A stretch of DNA of 48,224 nucleotides from Planococcus sp. APC 4015 (GTDB taxonomy: Bacteria; Actinomycetota; Actinomycetes; Actinomycetales; Microbacteriaceae), in NCBI GenBank assembly GCA_030407505.1, contig JASDDH010000029.1:1-48224 (forward strand), given 5' to 3'. Within the stretch, counting starts at the first letter, position 1; each line of letters starts with the position of its first letter. Positions 39,795-48,194 of this stretch are shown in pieces. The translations under genes were made by a program, and so were the position numbers. The notes beneath the pieces were generated by a model. It was given only the letters and a program-made list of their open reading frames with translations, had not been told where the DNA came from and made no database searches.

Positions 39795-40851
39795 CGGTGA
39801 TGCCCTCGGCGTGCGTGCCGTCGCCGCGGCGCCGCGGGAGCTTCACGCGGAAGCGTTCGCCCGCCGCATCCACGATGTCTGCGATGTGCTCGGTCGCGTA
39901 GTTGACGTAGAAGGTCGGACGCCGGCGCTGCGACACCACCACGCGCGCGAGCGCCTCGGCGTCGGGATGCCCGAAGATCGCCCCGTCGGTCGAGACCAGC
40001 CACTTCGGCGACTGCACCGCCTCGGCGAACGCGAGGTCGGTGTTCCTGCGCGACCCGTGGTGCGACATCTTGACCACGTCGAACCGGTGGGGGCGGGGCT
40101 CGAGCCGGTCTAGCGCCGCCAGGATCGGCCGCGGCGGCGAATCGCCGAGCAGGAGCGCCCGCTTCCCGCCCCACTCGGCGATGACCGAGATGCCGGCGCC
40201 GTTGGGTGCGCTCGGGTCGGACGAGAACCTCGCCCCTGCCAGCAGGTCGGGCTCGAACCCGCCGAGAAGCTCGTCGCGGATCCAGCGCGCACGCACGATC
40301 GGAGCGCCCTCCCCCGGCACGAGCCCGGCCTTGCGCACCTCGGCCTCCCACTTCGGCGCGAGCTTGCGCAGCGCCGCGGCATCGGGCGCCAGCACCGTGA
40401 TCGTCATGCCGCCCGCGAGCTGCAGAACAGGAAGCTCACCGGCATCCGGGATCATCACCGCGTTCCCGTCGAACGCCGCGTTCCAGTGATCGGGATGCTG
40501 CTCGAGCACCGCGGTCAGTCTCTCGGCGTCGACGCCGCCGAGAGTCTCGGACACGTGCTTCCACCCGTTGAACCACACGTCGCGGAAAAGCGGCACCCGT
40601 CGCGGGTCGGACAGCAGCGAGATCACGCCCTGGATGTGGTCGGCGTCGATGTGCGTCACGATGAGCAGTTCCACCCGGTCGGCGCGGCCCGGCAGCGCCG
40701 AGATCCGGCGTTCGAGGTCGGGCACGAGGGTGTCGATCGTGTTCGAGGGTCCGGCGTCGACGAGCACGTGATGCTTCTCCTCGGCCGTGCCGTAGGTGAT
40801 CCACAGGGCGTCGCCGCGCTGGGCGGGAAGCGCCTCGATCGTGAACATCAC
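39784..40851 (-). CDS. MBL-fold (ComEC/Rec2-like) hydrolase, partner of DUF2235-CHAT
   Basis: 355 residues. Metallo-beta-lactamase motif THIDADH (His67, Asp69, Asp71, His72): the second His of the canonical HxHxDH is Asp, as in some ComEC-type domains. LLLGDSP and KMSHHGSRRN supply the later metal ligands; the STDGAIFGHPD segment is typical of the soluble ComEC/Rec2 C-terminal domain. No membrane helices, so it is a free cytoplasmic enzyme, probably a nuclease or phosphodiesterase. Its start overlaps the stop of the DUF2235-CHAT gene by 4 nt (ATGA), so it is always co-expressed with it. It overlaps the convergent aminopeptidase gene by 11 nt. Confidence 0.9.
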   Translation of the reverse strand: MMFTIEALPAQRGDALWITYGTAEEKHHVLVDAGPSNTIDTLVPDLERRISALPGRADRVELLIVTHIDADHIQGVISLLSDPRRVPLFRDVWFNGWKHVSETLGGVDAERLTAVLEQHPDHWNAAFDGNAVMIPDAGELPVLQLAGGMTITVLAPDAAALRKLAPKWEAEVRKAGLVPGEGAPIVRARWIRDELLGGFEPDLLAGARFSSDPSAPNGAGISVIAEWGGKRALLLGDSPPRPILAALDRLEPRPHRFDVVKMSHHGSRRNTDLAFAEAVQSPKWLVSTDGAIFGHPDAEALARVVVSQRRRPTFYVNYATEHIADIVDAAGERFRVKLPRRRGDGTHAEGITVTV

Positions 40852-43808
40852 ACGGTCCAGTCGCCGTCGCCGTACGCGGTCACCGCGAGCGCACTGAGCA
40901 GCCCGGCCCGCACCGCTTCGCGGCGGAACTCCGACACCAGCTTCCCGAGCGGCTCACCGTCTCGCGCGGGATCCAGCAGCATCGCGGTGAGTCGTTCGGT
41001 CATGGATGCCGCGTGCCGCGCGTGGAGCATCGTGAGGGTGGAGAACACCACCGCCGCCCCGTGGTGCAGGAACAGCCCCGCCCACCCCGCGGGATCCTCG
41101 TCCGACCCGTCGGTGTCGCACCCGAAGAGCACGGCGACCGGGGTGGCCGCGACGGCACCGGATGCGGCACTCGCACCCGTGATGTAGAGCGGCTTCATGC
41201 GCCCCTTCTCCAGCAGCGCACCCGAGATCTCGAGCGCGTGATCGCCCGTCTCGTTGTGAGGCAGAAGGACGAGGAGGTCGGCGGGAGCCGTCTGAAGCTG
41301 CTGCCCCCAGTCGTCCCACGTGGCGACCGCCTTCTCGAGGCCGAGCGCGGTGAGCGTCGGCGTCAGGTACTTCGGCTGCACCTTCGCGCTCGCCCCCACC
41401 AGCGACCGCGTGATCGTGAGGTCTCGGCGCGTGCGTCGCGGCGCGTGCGGCGGGCGGCTCGATCCCCCCGGCGCCGACTTCTGACGCTCGATCGTGCGGG
41501 CCATTCCCCAGAACTCCGACGGGCACACGATAGAGGTGTCGTCGGGCCCCGAGAAGCAGGCGCCGCACGGATCGCCGGCGATCCAGTTCGCGCACAGCGC
41601 GGCATCCGGATCAGGGGCGAAGCGTCCGTAGACGAGCTCGATCGGCAGGAACCGCCCCGACTGCGTCGACACGATCTGGATGCGCTGCGCCTCGTCGAAC
41701 CCGTCGATGCGCTGAGCCAGCAGGTCGTGCAGCTCGCGCCCCGCCACCGCCACATCGACGAGGATCCGGCGACGCTCCTCCTCGGCCTTCGCGCTCTCGC
41801 CCATCAGGTGTGTGGCCTTCAGCAGCCGCGCGCGCAGCAGCTCGGTCGTCGGACCGACGTCGTCGAACGAGTCGACGGTGGTCGCACGAGCGGTTCGCGA
41901 CACCACTCGCGGGGACTCGTCGACCGCGTGGTTGAGAACGAGGCTGAGGTCGTAGCTCTCGCGCCGGGCGACGGGAGCGGCGTCGTCCCACAGCACGATG
42001 CGCTCGAGCATCTCGGGGGTCCCGCCGATGCGGCCGCGCAGCCGTGCGGTCTGCAGCACGCGGTTGTCGTGCATCAGCAGCAGCCGCGCCTCGACGAGCC
42101 CGGTCTCGGGCAACATCCACACGAGCCGCGCGTCGGCGCTGCGTCCCGCACGCGGCACACCGAGATCCACCTCGACCGGATCGCCCATCGGCACGAGCGG
42201 CGCCAGCACGACCGTGACGGTCGCCGACTCGTCCTCGCCCAGGTTCAGCGCGCGGTCGCTCAGGATCGACGCCCGCAGCGCCATCGCCTCAACGGGGCCG
42301 ATGAACACGTCGACCGCCGTCGCCGACGGATGCAGGCGCATGTCGGCGGATGCGGCGCCGACCGCACCCACACGGGCCTGCAGCAGTCGGGGTTCGGGGG
42401 CGGGCTGCTCGTCGCTCGGCTCGGCGGCGTCGACCGGCGTCGGTTCGGCAGTCGGAGGTTCGGCACCCGGAGGCTCGCCCGTCGGCGGCTCGGCGCCCGC
42501 GGTCGGTGGCTTCGAGCTCGTGTGCGGATGCCGTCCGCCCGGCGACGGCGGCGCGACGACAGGATCGGGCGCACTCTCGAACAGCGGCGGTTCGGCAGTC
42601 GGAGGCTCGGCAGTCGGAGGCTCGGCAGCCGGAGGCTCGGCAGTCGGAGGCTCGGCCGTCGGAGGCTCGGCCGTCGGAGGCTCGGCAGTCGGAGGCTCGG
42701 CGCCGACGGGCTCCGGCAGCGGCTCCTCGAAGGCCGGAGCCTCCATGCTCGCTTCGTGGCGATCCGCGCCCCACGGAGACGCCCACTCCTCATCGGCCCA
42801 GGTGTGCGTCGACGGAAGCGAAGGCCGGTAGTCCGGCAGCGCCGCGATCCGCTCGCGCACACTCGCGTGCAGCACGGCGCCCTCGGGGATCGGCCGGCGT
42901 CGGGGGAACAGCAGCGACCAGATCCGCCCGTTCCGGTGCGCGGTCGCGGTCGCGGCCGACGCATCGAGCGCGTCGAACGCCTTCTCGGCCTTGCGTTCGT
43001 CGATCAGCAGGCCTTCGTCGACAGCACCGCGCAGCATCCACGTCAGGGCGATCGTCGACAGCCGAGGGTCGTCGGGGAATGTGCCGCCCACATCGGAGTG
43101 CACCCCGGCGAACCAGACCTCTTCGAGGGACTCGGGGCGCTCGGACTCGACCAGGTACTCCACGAACGGGCGCCGCGTCTCGTCGATCGCGACGGCATGG
43201 CGGATGCGCTGCACGTTCGGCAGCGACCGGGTGAACGGCCACTTCGGCGCGCGGCGCGCGAGTCCCATCGCCTTCACGGTGTCCCACACACCGAGGTAGG
43301 TGACCGGGATCGTGCTGCGGCCGTCCACCTGCTGCGCGAAGAGTCCCGAGAAGCGGTGGATCTCATCCCACGGAATCGTCTTCTCGCCGCCCGCCCGGGC
43401 GTACGCTGCGACGGCGTACTGCAGCTGGTTCTCGGAGCCGGGCGTCATGAGGCCGATGAGGCGCAGCATCCCGACCAGCGCCCGTGCGGTGAATGCTCCG
43501 CGACTGAATCCGAACACGAAGATGCGGTCGCCGGGCTGCCAGTTCTGCATGAGCCACACGTAGACCTCGCCGAGGTTCTGTCTCAGGCCGGCGCCCCAGA
43601 TCAGTCCGCCGGTGCGCGAGATCCATCGCGCGAACCCCGTCCACGCCCCCGGTGAGGCGAAGGTTCCGACACCCGGGTCGTAGTAGGCGAGCTGCCGGGT
43701 GGGATCCGAATGATCGAGCAGCTCCCAGACGCGCACGCTGTTGGAATCACCCGGCCCGCGCACCTGACCCGCCGTGCCGTCGAGACAGATCACGAGATTT
43801 CTGGGCAT
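40848..43808 (-). CDS. DUF2235 hydrolase - proline linker - CHAT caspase-like fusion
   Basis: 986 residues from ATG 43808 (AGGAGGAG ribosome site). Residues 1-~330: DUF2235 (Tle1-like alpha/beta hydrolase) with LVICLDGTAG, nucleophile elbow FGFSRG (Ser102) and GVHSDVGG (Asp239). Residues ~355-475: low-complexity Pro/Glu linker of EPPTA units. Residues ~478-690: predicted beta-sandwich-like and helical part, unrecognised. Residues ~690-986: CHAT peptidase, with a four-Cys segment (Cys739, 748, 751, 762) ending in the CPSEFWGMARTIER block, His851 in LVLLPHNE and Cys897 in LFGCDTDG, followed by WAGLFLHHGAAVVFSTL. No signal peptide. The pairing of a lipase-type effector with a caspase-like protease, plus an overlapping MBL gene, resembles bacterial conflict systems. 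Confidence 0.9.
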   Translation of the reverse strand: MPRNLVICLDGTAGQVRGPGDSNSVRVWELLDHSDPTRQLAYYDPGVGTFASPGAWTGFARWISRTGGLIWGAGLRQNLGEVYVWLMQNWQPGDRIFVFGFSRGAFTARALVGMLRLIGLMTPGSENQLQYAVAAYARAGGEKTIPWDEIHRFSGLFAQQVDGRSTIPVTYLGVWDTVKAMGLARRAPKWPFTRSLPNVQRIRHAVAIDETRRPFVEYLVESERPESLEEVWFAGVHSDVGGTFPDDPRLSTIALTWMLRGAVDEGLLIDERKAEKAFDALDASAATATAHRNGRIWSLLFPRRRPIPEGAVLHASVRERIAALPDYRPSLPSTHTWADEEWASPWGADRHEASMEAPAFEEPLPEPVGAEPPTAEPPTAEPPTAEPPTAEPPAAEPPTAEPPTAEPPLFESAPDPVVAPPSPGGRHPHTSSKPPTAGAEPPTGEPPGAEPPTAEPTPVDAAEPSDEQPAPEPRLLQARVGAVGAASADMRLHPSATAVDVFIGPVEAMALRASILSDRALNLGEDESATVTVVLAPLVPMGDPVEVDLGVPRAGRSADARLVWMLPETGLVEARLLLMHDNRVLQTARLRGRIGGTPEMLERIVLWDDAAPVARRESYDLSLVLNHAVDESPRVVSRTARATTVDSFDDVGPTTELLRARLLKATHLMGESAKAEEERRRILVDVAVAGRELHDLLAQRIDGFDEAQRIQIVSTQSGRFLPIELVYGRFAPDPDAALCANWIAGDPCGACFSGPDDTSIVCPSEFWGMARTIERQKSAPGGSSRPPHAPRRTRRDLTITRSLVGASAKVQPKYLTPTLTALGLEKAVATWDDWGQQLQTAPADLLVLLPHNETGDHALEISGALLEKGRMKPLYITGASAASGAVAATPVAVLFGCDTDGSDEDPAGWAGLFLHHGAAVVFSTLTMLHARHAASMTERLTAMLLDPARDGEPLGKLVSEFRREAVRAGLLSALAVTAYGDGDWTV
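42584..42706 (-). repeat. 15-bp tandem repeats encoding the EPPTA linker
   Basis: Eight consecutive 15-bp units of the type GGAGGCTCGGCAGTC encode (EPPTA)n at residues ~371-408. A second, degenerate cluster lies near 42430-42510. The unit is a multiple of three, so slippage changes linker length but not frame. Confidence 0.9.
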
Positions 43809-43956
43809 CGCTCCTCCTGCAGGGTGTGGGAACGCCTCGATGACGAAGAGCCGTGCACGTCGCTGCAGATACGACGGGATGCCACCGGTGGCGCTCAGCG
43901 TAGACCCACGCGTGCCCGGACGGCCATGCCCATGGACCCGCACCCCGCGTCCTCGC

Positions 43957-43962
43957 TAGTGT
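43957..43962 (+). promoter_or_regulatory. Possible -10 of the lactate permease gene
   Basis: TAGTGT about 36 nt before ATG 43998, with an AGGAGG ribosome site in between (about 43984-43989). No clear -35. Confidence 0.35.
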
Positions 43963-43997
43963 CTCGAGTACGCGGACGATGCCAGGAGGCAGGCACA

Positions 43998-45614
43998 ATG
44001 TGGAACCAGACCATCGATCCGACCGGACAGCTGTGGCTGTCGGCGATCATCGCCGTCATCCCCGTGCTCGTGTTCCTGCTGTGCCTCGTCGTGTTCAAGC
44101 TCAAGGGGATCACCGCCGCCCTCATCGCGGTCGCCCTGCAGATCGCGGTGGCCCTGTGGCCGTTCGGGATGCCGGTCGGCTCGATCGCCGGCGCCGGGCT
44201 CCTCGGCATCCTCACCGCCATCTGGCCGATCGCCTACATCATCGTCATGGCCGTCTGGCTCTACAAGCTGGCAGTCGCCAGCGGCCGGTTCGACGTGATC
44301 CGCGCGAGCATCTCGGGCATCTCTCCCGATCAGCGCATCCAGGTGCTGCTCATCAGCTTCTGCTTCGGGGCGTTCCTCGAGGGCGCCGCCGGGTTCGGCG
44401 TGCCCATCGCGATCTGCGCCGCTCTGCTCGTGCAGCTCGGGTTCGCGCCGATCAAGGCCGCGATGCTCTCGCTCGTCGCGAACGTCGCCGCGGGGGCGTA
44501 CGGCGCCATCGGCATCCCGGTCATCGTCGGCGCCCAGGTCGGCGGAGTCGAGCTGATGGACCTCACGCTCCTGATGGTGCTGGTCCTGCAGCTGCTGACG
44601 TTCTCGGTGCCGTTCATCCTCGTGATGATCCTCGACGGCTGGCGCGGGGTCCGCGAGACGTGGCCCGCCACCCTCGCGGTGAGCGTGGTCTACAGCGTCG
44701 TGCAGGCCGTGATCCTGATCTTCCTCGGCCCCGAGCTCGCCGACATCGTGCCCGGGCTTCTCGGCATGGTGGCGATCTTCATGGTCGGCCGGGTGTGGCA
44801 GCCGAAGCGCATCTACCGCGAAGACGGCGGCGAGATCCCGGCGGTCGAGAAGCACGACTTCGGTGAGGTCGTCGTCGCGTGGAGCCCGTTCTACATCCTG
44901 ACCGGCGTGATCTTCGTGTGGAGCATCCCGTGGTTCAAGTCGCTGTTCCTGCCCGACGGACCGCTGTCGTGGCTCGTGTTCGTCGTGCCGATCCCCGGCA
45001 TCACCGGTGTCGTCGTGCCCGCCGGCGCCGATGCGCCCACAGCGGCCGCGTGGTCGTTCACACCGGTCAACGCCACGGGAACCGCGATCCTCATCGCCGT
45101 TCTCGTGACGTTCTTCACGACGCCCCGGCTGACGGGCGGCGATCTGTGGGCGCAGCTGGCCGGCGCCGTCCGCGAACTCTGGCGTCCGATCGTGCTGATC
45201 GCCCTGATCCTGGTGGTCGCCAACATCGCCAACTACTCCGGCGGATCGGCCTCGATCGGCAACGCGCTCGCCGCCGTCGGGCTGCTGTTCCCGCTGTTCT
45301 CGCCCATCATCGGCTGGTTCGGGGTCTTCATCACGGGTTCGGTCGTCAACAACAACACCCTGTTCGCCCAACTGCAGACGGTGACCGCGGGTGAGATCGG
45401 AGTCGACTCGACGCTGCTCGTCGCCGCGAACACCGCAGGCGGAACGGTCGCGAAGGTCGTCTCACCCCAGTCGATCGCGATCGCCGCCGGCGCGGTGGGA
45501 CTGACCGGCCGCGAGGGCGAGATCTTGCGGGCCTCGATCAAGTACAGCCTCGCGATGCTCGCCTACGTCTGCGTCTGGGTGTTCATCCTGTCGCTGATCA
45601 TCCCCGCCGCCTGA
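43998..45614 (+). CDS. L-lactate permease (LctP/LldP family)
   Basis: 538 residues, about thirteen to fourteen membrane helices. FGAFLEGAAGFGVPIAICAALLVQLGF is the family signature (given here in general form; key block GAAGFGVPIA), with AAGAYGAIGIPVIVGAQ and SGSVVNNNTLFAQLQ-like TGSVVNNNTLFA later, and VSPQSIAIA near the end. The family imports lactate or glycolate with H+. A GGAGG ribosome site precedes the ATG. Alone on its strand, divergent from the DUF2235-CHAT operon; no lactate dehydrogenase is adjacent. Confidence 0.95.
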   Translation: MWNQTIDPTGQLWLSAIIAVIPVLVFLLCLVVFKLKGITAALIAVALQIAVALWPFGMPVGSIAGAGLLGILTAIWPIAYIIVMAVWLYKLAVASGRFDVIRASISGISPDQRIQVLLISFCFGAFLEGAAGFGVPIAICAALLVQLGFAPIKAAMLSLVANVAAGAYGAIGIPVIVGAQVGGVELMDLTLLMVLVLQLLTFSVPFILVMILDGWRGVRETWPATLAVSVVYSVVQAVILIFLGPELADIVPGLLGMVAIFMVGRVWQPKRIYREDGGEIPAVEKHDFGEVVVAWSPFYILTGVIFVWSIPWFKSLFLPDGPLSWLVFVVPIPGITGVVVPAGADAPTAAAWSFTPVNATGTAILIAVLVTFFTTPRLTGGDLWAQLAGAVRELWRPIVLIALILVVANIANYSGGSASIGNALAAVGLLFPLFSPIIGWFGVFITGSVVNNNTLFAQLQTVTAGEIGVDSTLLVAANTAGGTVAKVVSPQSIAIAAGAVGLTGREGEILRASIKYSLAMLAYVCVWVFILSLIIPAA

Positions 45615-45738
45615 CCCGCCCCTGGCGCCCCGCTCCGCGCTGTCCCGCGAGCGTGAGGTCCCGCTACTGACCGCACCACTTCCTGCGAGCGCACCTACTT
45701 TCCCGCGAGCACGACCTCCCGATTCCCGACCGCGCCAC

Positions 45739-45784
45739 TTTCCTGCGAGCGCACCTATCGAGCAGTAGGTGCGGTCGCAGGAAA
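45739..45784. other. Hairpin in repeat unit 1
   Basis: 19-nt arms, 45739-45757 (TTTCCTGCGAGCGCACCTA) and 45766-45784, with a single G-G mismatch and an 8-nt loop. Confidence 0.8.
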
Positions 45785-45901
45785 CTGCCGCGCTCGCGTT
45801 CAGTCGAGCGCACGAACGCGAACTGCGGTCTCACCGAGCCACTTTCCCGCGACCGCGCCACACCCCCGCGACCGCGAGGTCCCAATTCCTGACCGCGCCA
45901 C

Positions 45902-45947
45902 TTTCCTGCGAGCGCACCTACCGAACAGTGGGTGCGGTCGCAGGAAA
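45902..45947. other. Hairpin in repeat unit 2
   Basis: The same 19-nt arms, 45902-45920 and 45929-45947, exactly 163 bp later. The loop has changed at several positions while the stem is kept apart from one T-G pair. Confidence 0.8.
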
Positions 45948-46202
45948 CTGCCGCGCTCGCGTCCAGTCGAGCTCGCGCACGCGAACGCGGTCTCACCGAG
46001 CCACTTTCCTGTGAGCGCGCCACACCCCCGCGAGCGCCACGGTCCGACTGCTGACTGCGCTACTCCCCCGCGAACGCGCCACTTTCCTGCGAGCGCGCCA
46101 CTCTCCCGCGACGGCGAGGTCCCAGTTCCCGACCGCGGTCGGATGCCGCGCAGCGCCGCGCCGCGACCCCGGCTCCGCGCTCGCGAGCCGGCTGCCGACG
46201 CC

Positions 46203-48182
46203 TCACCCGCGCAGGGTCGCCATCCCCGCCACGTCGTAGGCGAGTTCGACGGCCTCGAAGATCGCAGCGTCGATCGTGCGCGGGGCATACGCGTCGCCGA
46301 TGACCACGACGCGCGGTGCGTCGAGATCGACGACGACGGATGCCCGTGGCTCGACCGCGACGACGGCGTCGACGCCCGCGATCCACTCCTCGACCCCGGT
46401 CAGGGTGTCGCGCACGCCGACCTTCCCCGCATCGACCCCCACGACCACATGCGATGCGCGCCGGCGGAATCCGCCATGCGCACCGAGTCGCTCGAACAGC
46501 AGCGGCCGGTCGTAGCCGGCGCCGATGTGCGGGAAGACCGTCTCGAACGGGGTGATGAGCTCGAGCTCGTCGACGTGCTCGAGCAGCGTCAGCACGATTC
46601 CCGCGGCGTAGGCGGTGCCGTCGGCATCCACAACCGCCACACGTCCGCCGAGCGCCTCGGGCGACGACGCGGCCGTGAACGCGTCGATCGTCGTGCCGGT
46701 CGGAAAACCGCCGGCGTACGCGCCGCCGAGCGCGAGCGACGTGGTGCGCGGGGCCACCGCTCCGGTGGCGACGACCACTCCGCCGACACCCGCGAGCGCG
46801 TCGGCCGATGCCTCCTGACCCAGACGCACGTCCACGCCGGCGACGTCGAGGTCGCGCACGAGGTCGTCGACGAGCAGCCCGACGCTCTCGCGGCCCGGCA
46901 CCCGGCGAGCGAGCCGCAGCTGACCGCCGAGTGCGGCATCCTTCTCGAAAAGGGTCACCCGATGCCCGTCGGATGACAGCTCGATCGCCGCCCGCATGCC
47001 GGCGGGACCACCCCCGACGACCGCCCAGCGCTGCGGGGCGGACGTTCTCGGTCGCTCGGGCCGCTCCAGCTCTCGACCGGCGAGCGGATTCACCGTGCAC
47101 GACATCGAGAGTCCGCGGCTGCCGCGGCCCAGGCATCCCTGGTTCAGTCTGATGCAGTGACGGATGCCGTCGCCCGAGCTTCCGACGAGCTTCAGCCCCA
47201 GGTCGGGGTCGGAGATCTGCGCGCGGGTGAGGGCGACCATGTCTGCGATGCCGTCGCGCACGACCTCTTCGGCCTGTTCGACCGAGAGCGCGGCGCCGAC
47301 GCCGAAGACGGGCACCCCGGGGTTCGCCGCCGTGACCGCGGCGACGTCGTCCCGCAGCCACGCGAACGGCATGGACGAGGACGGGAAGACGTAGTGCACG
47401 TTGTGATAGCCGCCGGCGGCGAGGTCGAGGAAGTCGATCTGCGCGTCTCGGCGAAGGCGCGCGATGACCTCGCGCATGGCCGCACCGTCGAGGCCGCCGG
47501 GATGGAACTCGTTCGCCGCGATGCGGATTCCGACCGTGAACTCGCTGCCGACCCGCTTCCGCACTGCCGCGATCACCTCGCGCGCGAAGCGGGTGCGTCC
47601 GTCGAGGTCGCCCCCGTAGCCGTCCTCTCGCGCGTTGTAGAGCGGCGAGAGGAACTGGTGCAGCAGGTAGCCGTGAGCCATGTGGATCTCGACGCCGTCG
47701 AACCCGCCCTCCTGAGCCAGAGCCGCCGACGTCGCCCATCCTTCGGTGATCGAGCGGATGTCGTCGTGATCCATCTCGCGCGTCGCGTGCGCCGTCGACG
47801 GCGAGAGGATGCGCGACGGGGCATATACCGTGCGCGGACCTTCGGGTCCGTCGGGCTGGGCCTGCGCCCCGTGGTGGTTGAGCTGGACGAAGATGCGGGC
47901 GCCGGCGTCTCGCACGGCATCCGTCATCGCTCTGTTGGTCGCGACGGACTCGGGCCGGAAGGCATCCTGGAACCCGGTGATCGAGCCGGACAGATGAACG
48001 AAGTGGTTGCCGGCGACGAAGAGGCCGCACCCGCCGCGGGCACGCCGCACGTAGTACGCGGTCTCGCGCGGGGTCTCGAACCGGTTCGAGTACTGCTTGG
48101 AGTGCGCCGTCTGCATGATGCGGTTCGGCACCACGGTCGCGCCGATGCGCAGCGGCTCGGACAACGGCGACGGAGTGCTCAC
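46203..48182 (-). CDS. NADH:flavin oxidoreductase / old yellow enzyme, DCR type
   Basis: 659 residues from GTG 48182. Residues 1-~340 form an OYE-type FMN barrel (MQTAHSK, QLNHHGAQ, GFDGVEIHMAHGYLLHQFLSPLYN, EDGYGGDLDGRTRF). Residues ~343-365 are the Fe-S region, then FAD/NAD domains with VVGGGPAGMRAA and VVIGDAYAPR. This is the 2,4-dienoyl-CoA reductase layout; relatives reduce enoyl-CoA, trimethylamine-type or enal substrates. Of the four cluster ligands (CxxCxxxC...C) three are seen, Cys343, Cys350 and Cys362; position 346 is Leu. TAGGGT lies 6 nt before the GTG. Confidence 0.93.
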   Translation of the reverse strand: MSTPSPLSEPLRIGATVVPNRIMQTAHSKQYSNRFETPRETAYYVRRARGGCGLFVAGNHFVHLSGSITGFQDAFRPESVATNRAMTDAVRDAGARIFVQLNHHGAQAQPDGPEGPRTVYAPSRILSPSTAHATREMDHDDIRSITEGWATSAALAQEGGFDGVEIHMAHGYLLHQFLSPLYNAREDGYGGDLDGRTRFAREVIAAVRKRVGSEFTVGIRIAANEFHPGGLDGAAMREVIARLRRDAQIDFLDLAAGGYHNVHYVFPSSSMPFAWLRDDVAAVTAANPGVPVFGVGAALSVEQAEEVVRDGIADMVALTRAQISDPDLGLKLVGSSGDGIRHCIRLNQGCLGRGSRGLSMSCTVNPLAGRELERPERPRTSAPQRWAVVGGGPAGMRAAIELSSDGHRVTLFEKDAALGGQLRLARRVPGRESVGLLVDDLVRDLDVAGVDVRLGQEASADALAGVGGVVVATGAVAPRTTSLALGGAYAGGFPTGTTIDAFTAASSPEALGGRVAVVDADGTAYAAGIVLTLLEHVDELELITPFETVFPHIGAGYDRPLLFERLGAHGGFRRRASHVVVGVDAGKVGVRDTLTGVEEWIAGVDAVVAVEPRASVVVDLDAPRVVVIGDAYAPRTIDAAIFEAVELAYDVAGMATLRG

Positions 48183-48188
48183 GGATCG

Positions 48189-48194
48189 ACCCTA
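48189..48194 (-). promoter_or_regulatory. -10 element of leaderless oxidoreductase gene
   Basis: TAGGGT on the minus strand, 6 nt before GTG 48182, with no ribosome site. Confidence 0.5.

Larger units (their letters stand above)
45615..46202. repeat. Non-coding tandem repeat array (163-bp period)
   Basis: This is the only gene-free stretch over 300 bp. Two full units of 163 bp occupy about 45719-45881 and 45882-46044, most bases identical, with partial units before (45660-45718) and after (46045-46140). A short motif, (a/c)CTTTCC(t/c)GCGAGCGC, recurs at least six times. No frame across it shows normal codon use; apparent frames are Arg/Ser-rich and repetitive. It separates two convergent genes. 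Confidence 0.85.

Noticed and set aside
41013..43655. An 880-codon plus-strand frame
   Set aside because: Antisense of the DUF2235-CHAT gene, dominated by Arg/Ala/Gly and without a ribosome site.
43956..45371. A 471-codon minus-strand frame rich in Asp, His and Glu
   Set aside because: Antisense shadow of the lactate permease; composition is the complement of membrane-helix codons.
45615..46202. CRISPR array
   Set aside because: Repeat units are long (163 bp), contiguous and degenerate, with no uniform short repeat and unique spacers, and there are no cas genes.
45664..46288. Several Arg/Ser-rich frames on both strands in the repeat region
   Set aside because: They translate the tandem repeats in multiple frames, have no ribosome sites and no consistent codon bias.
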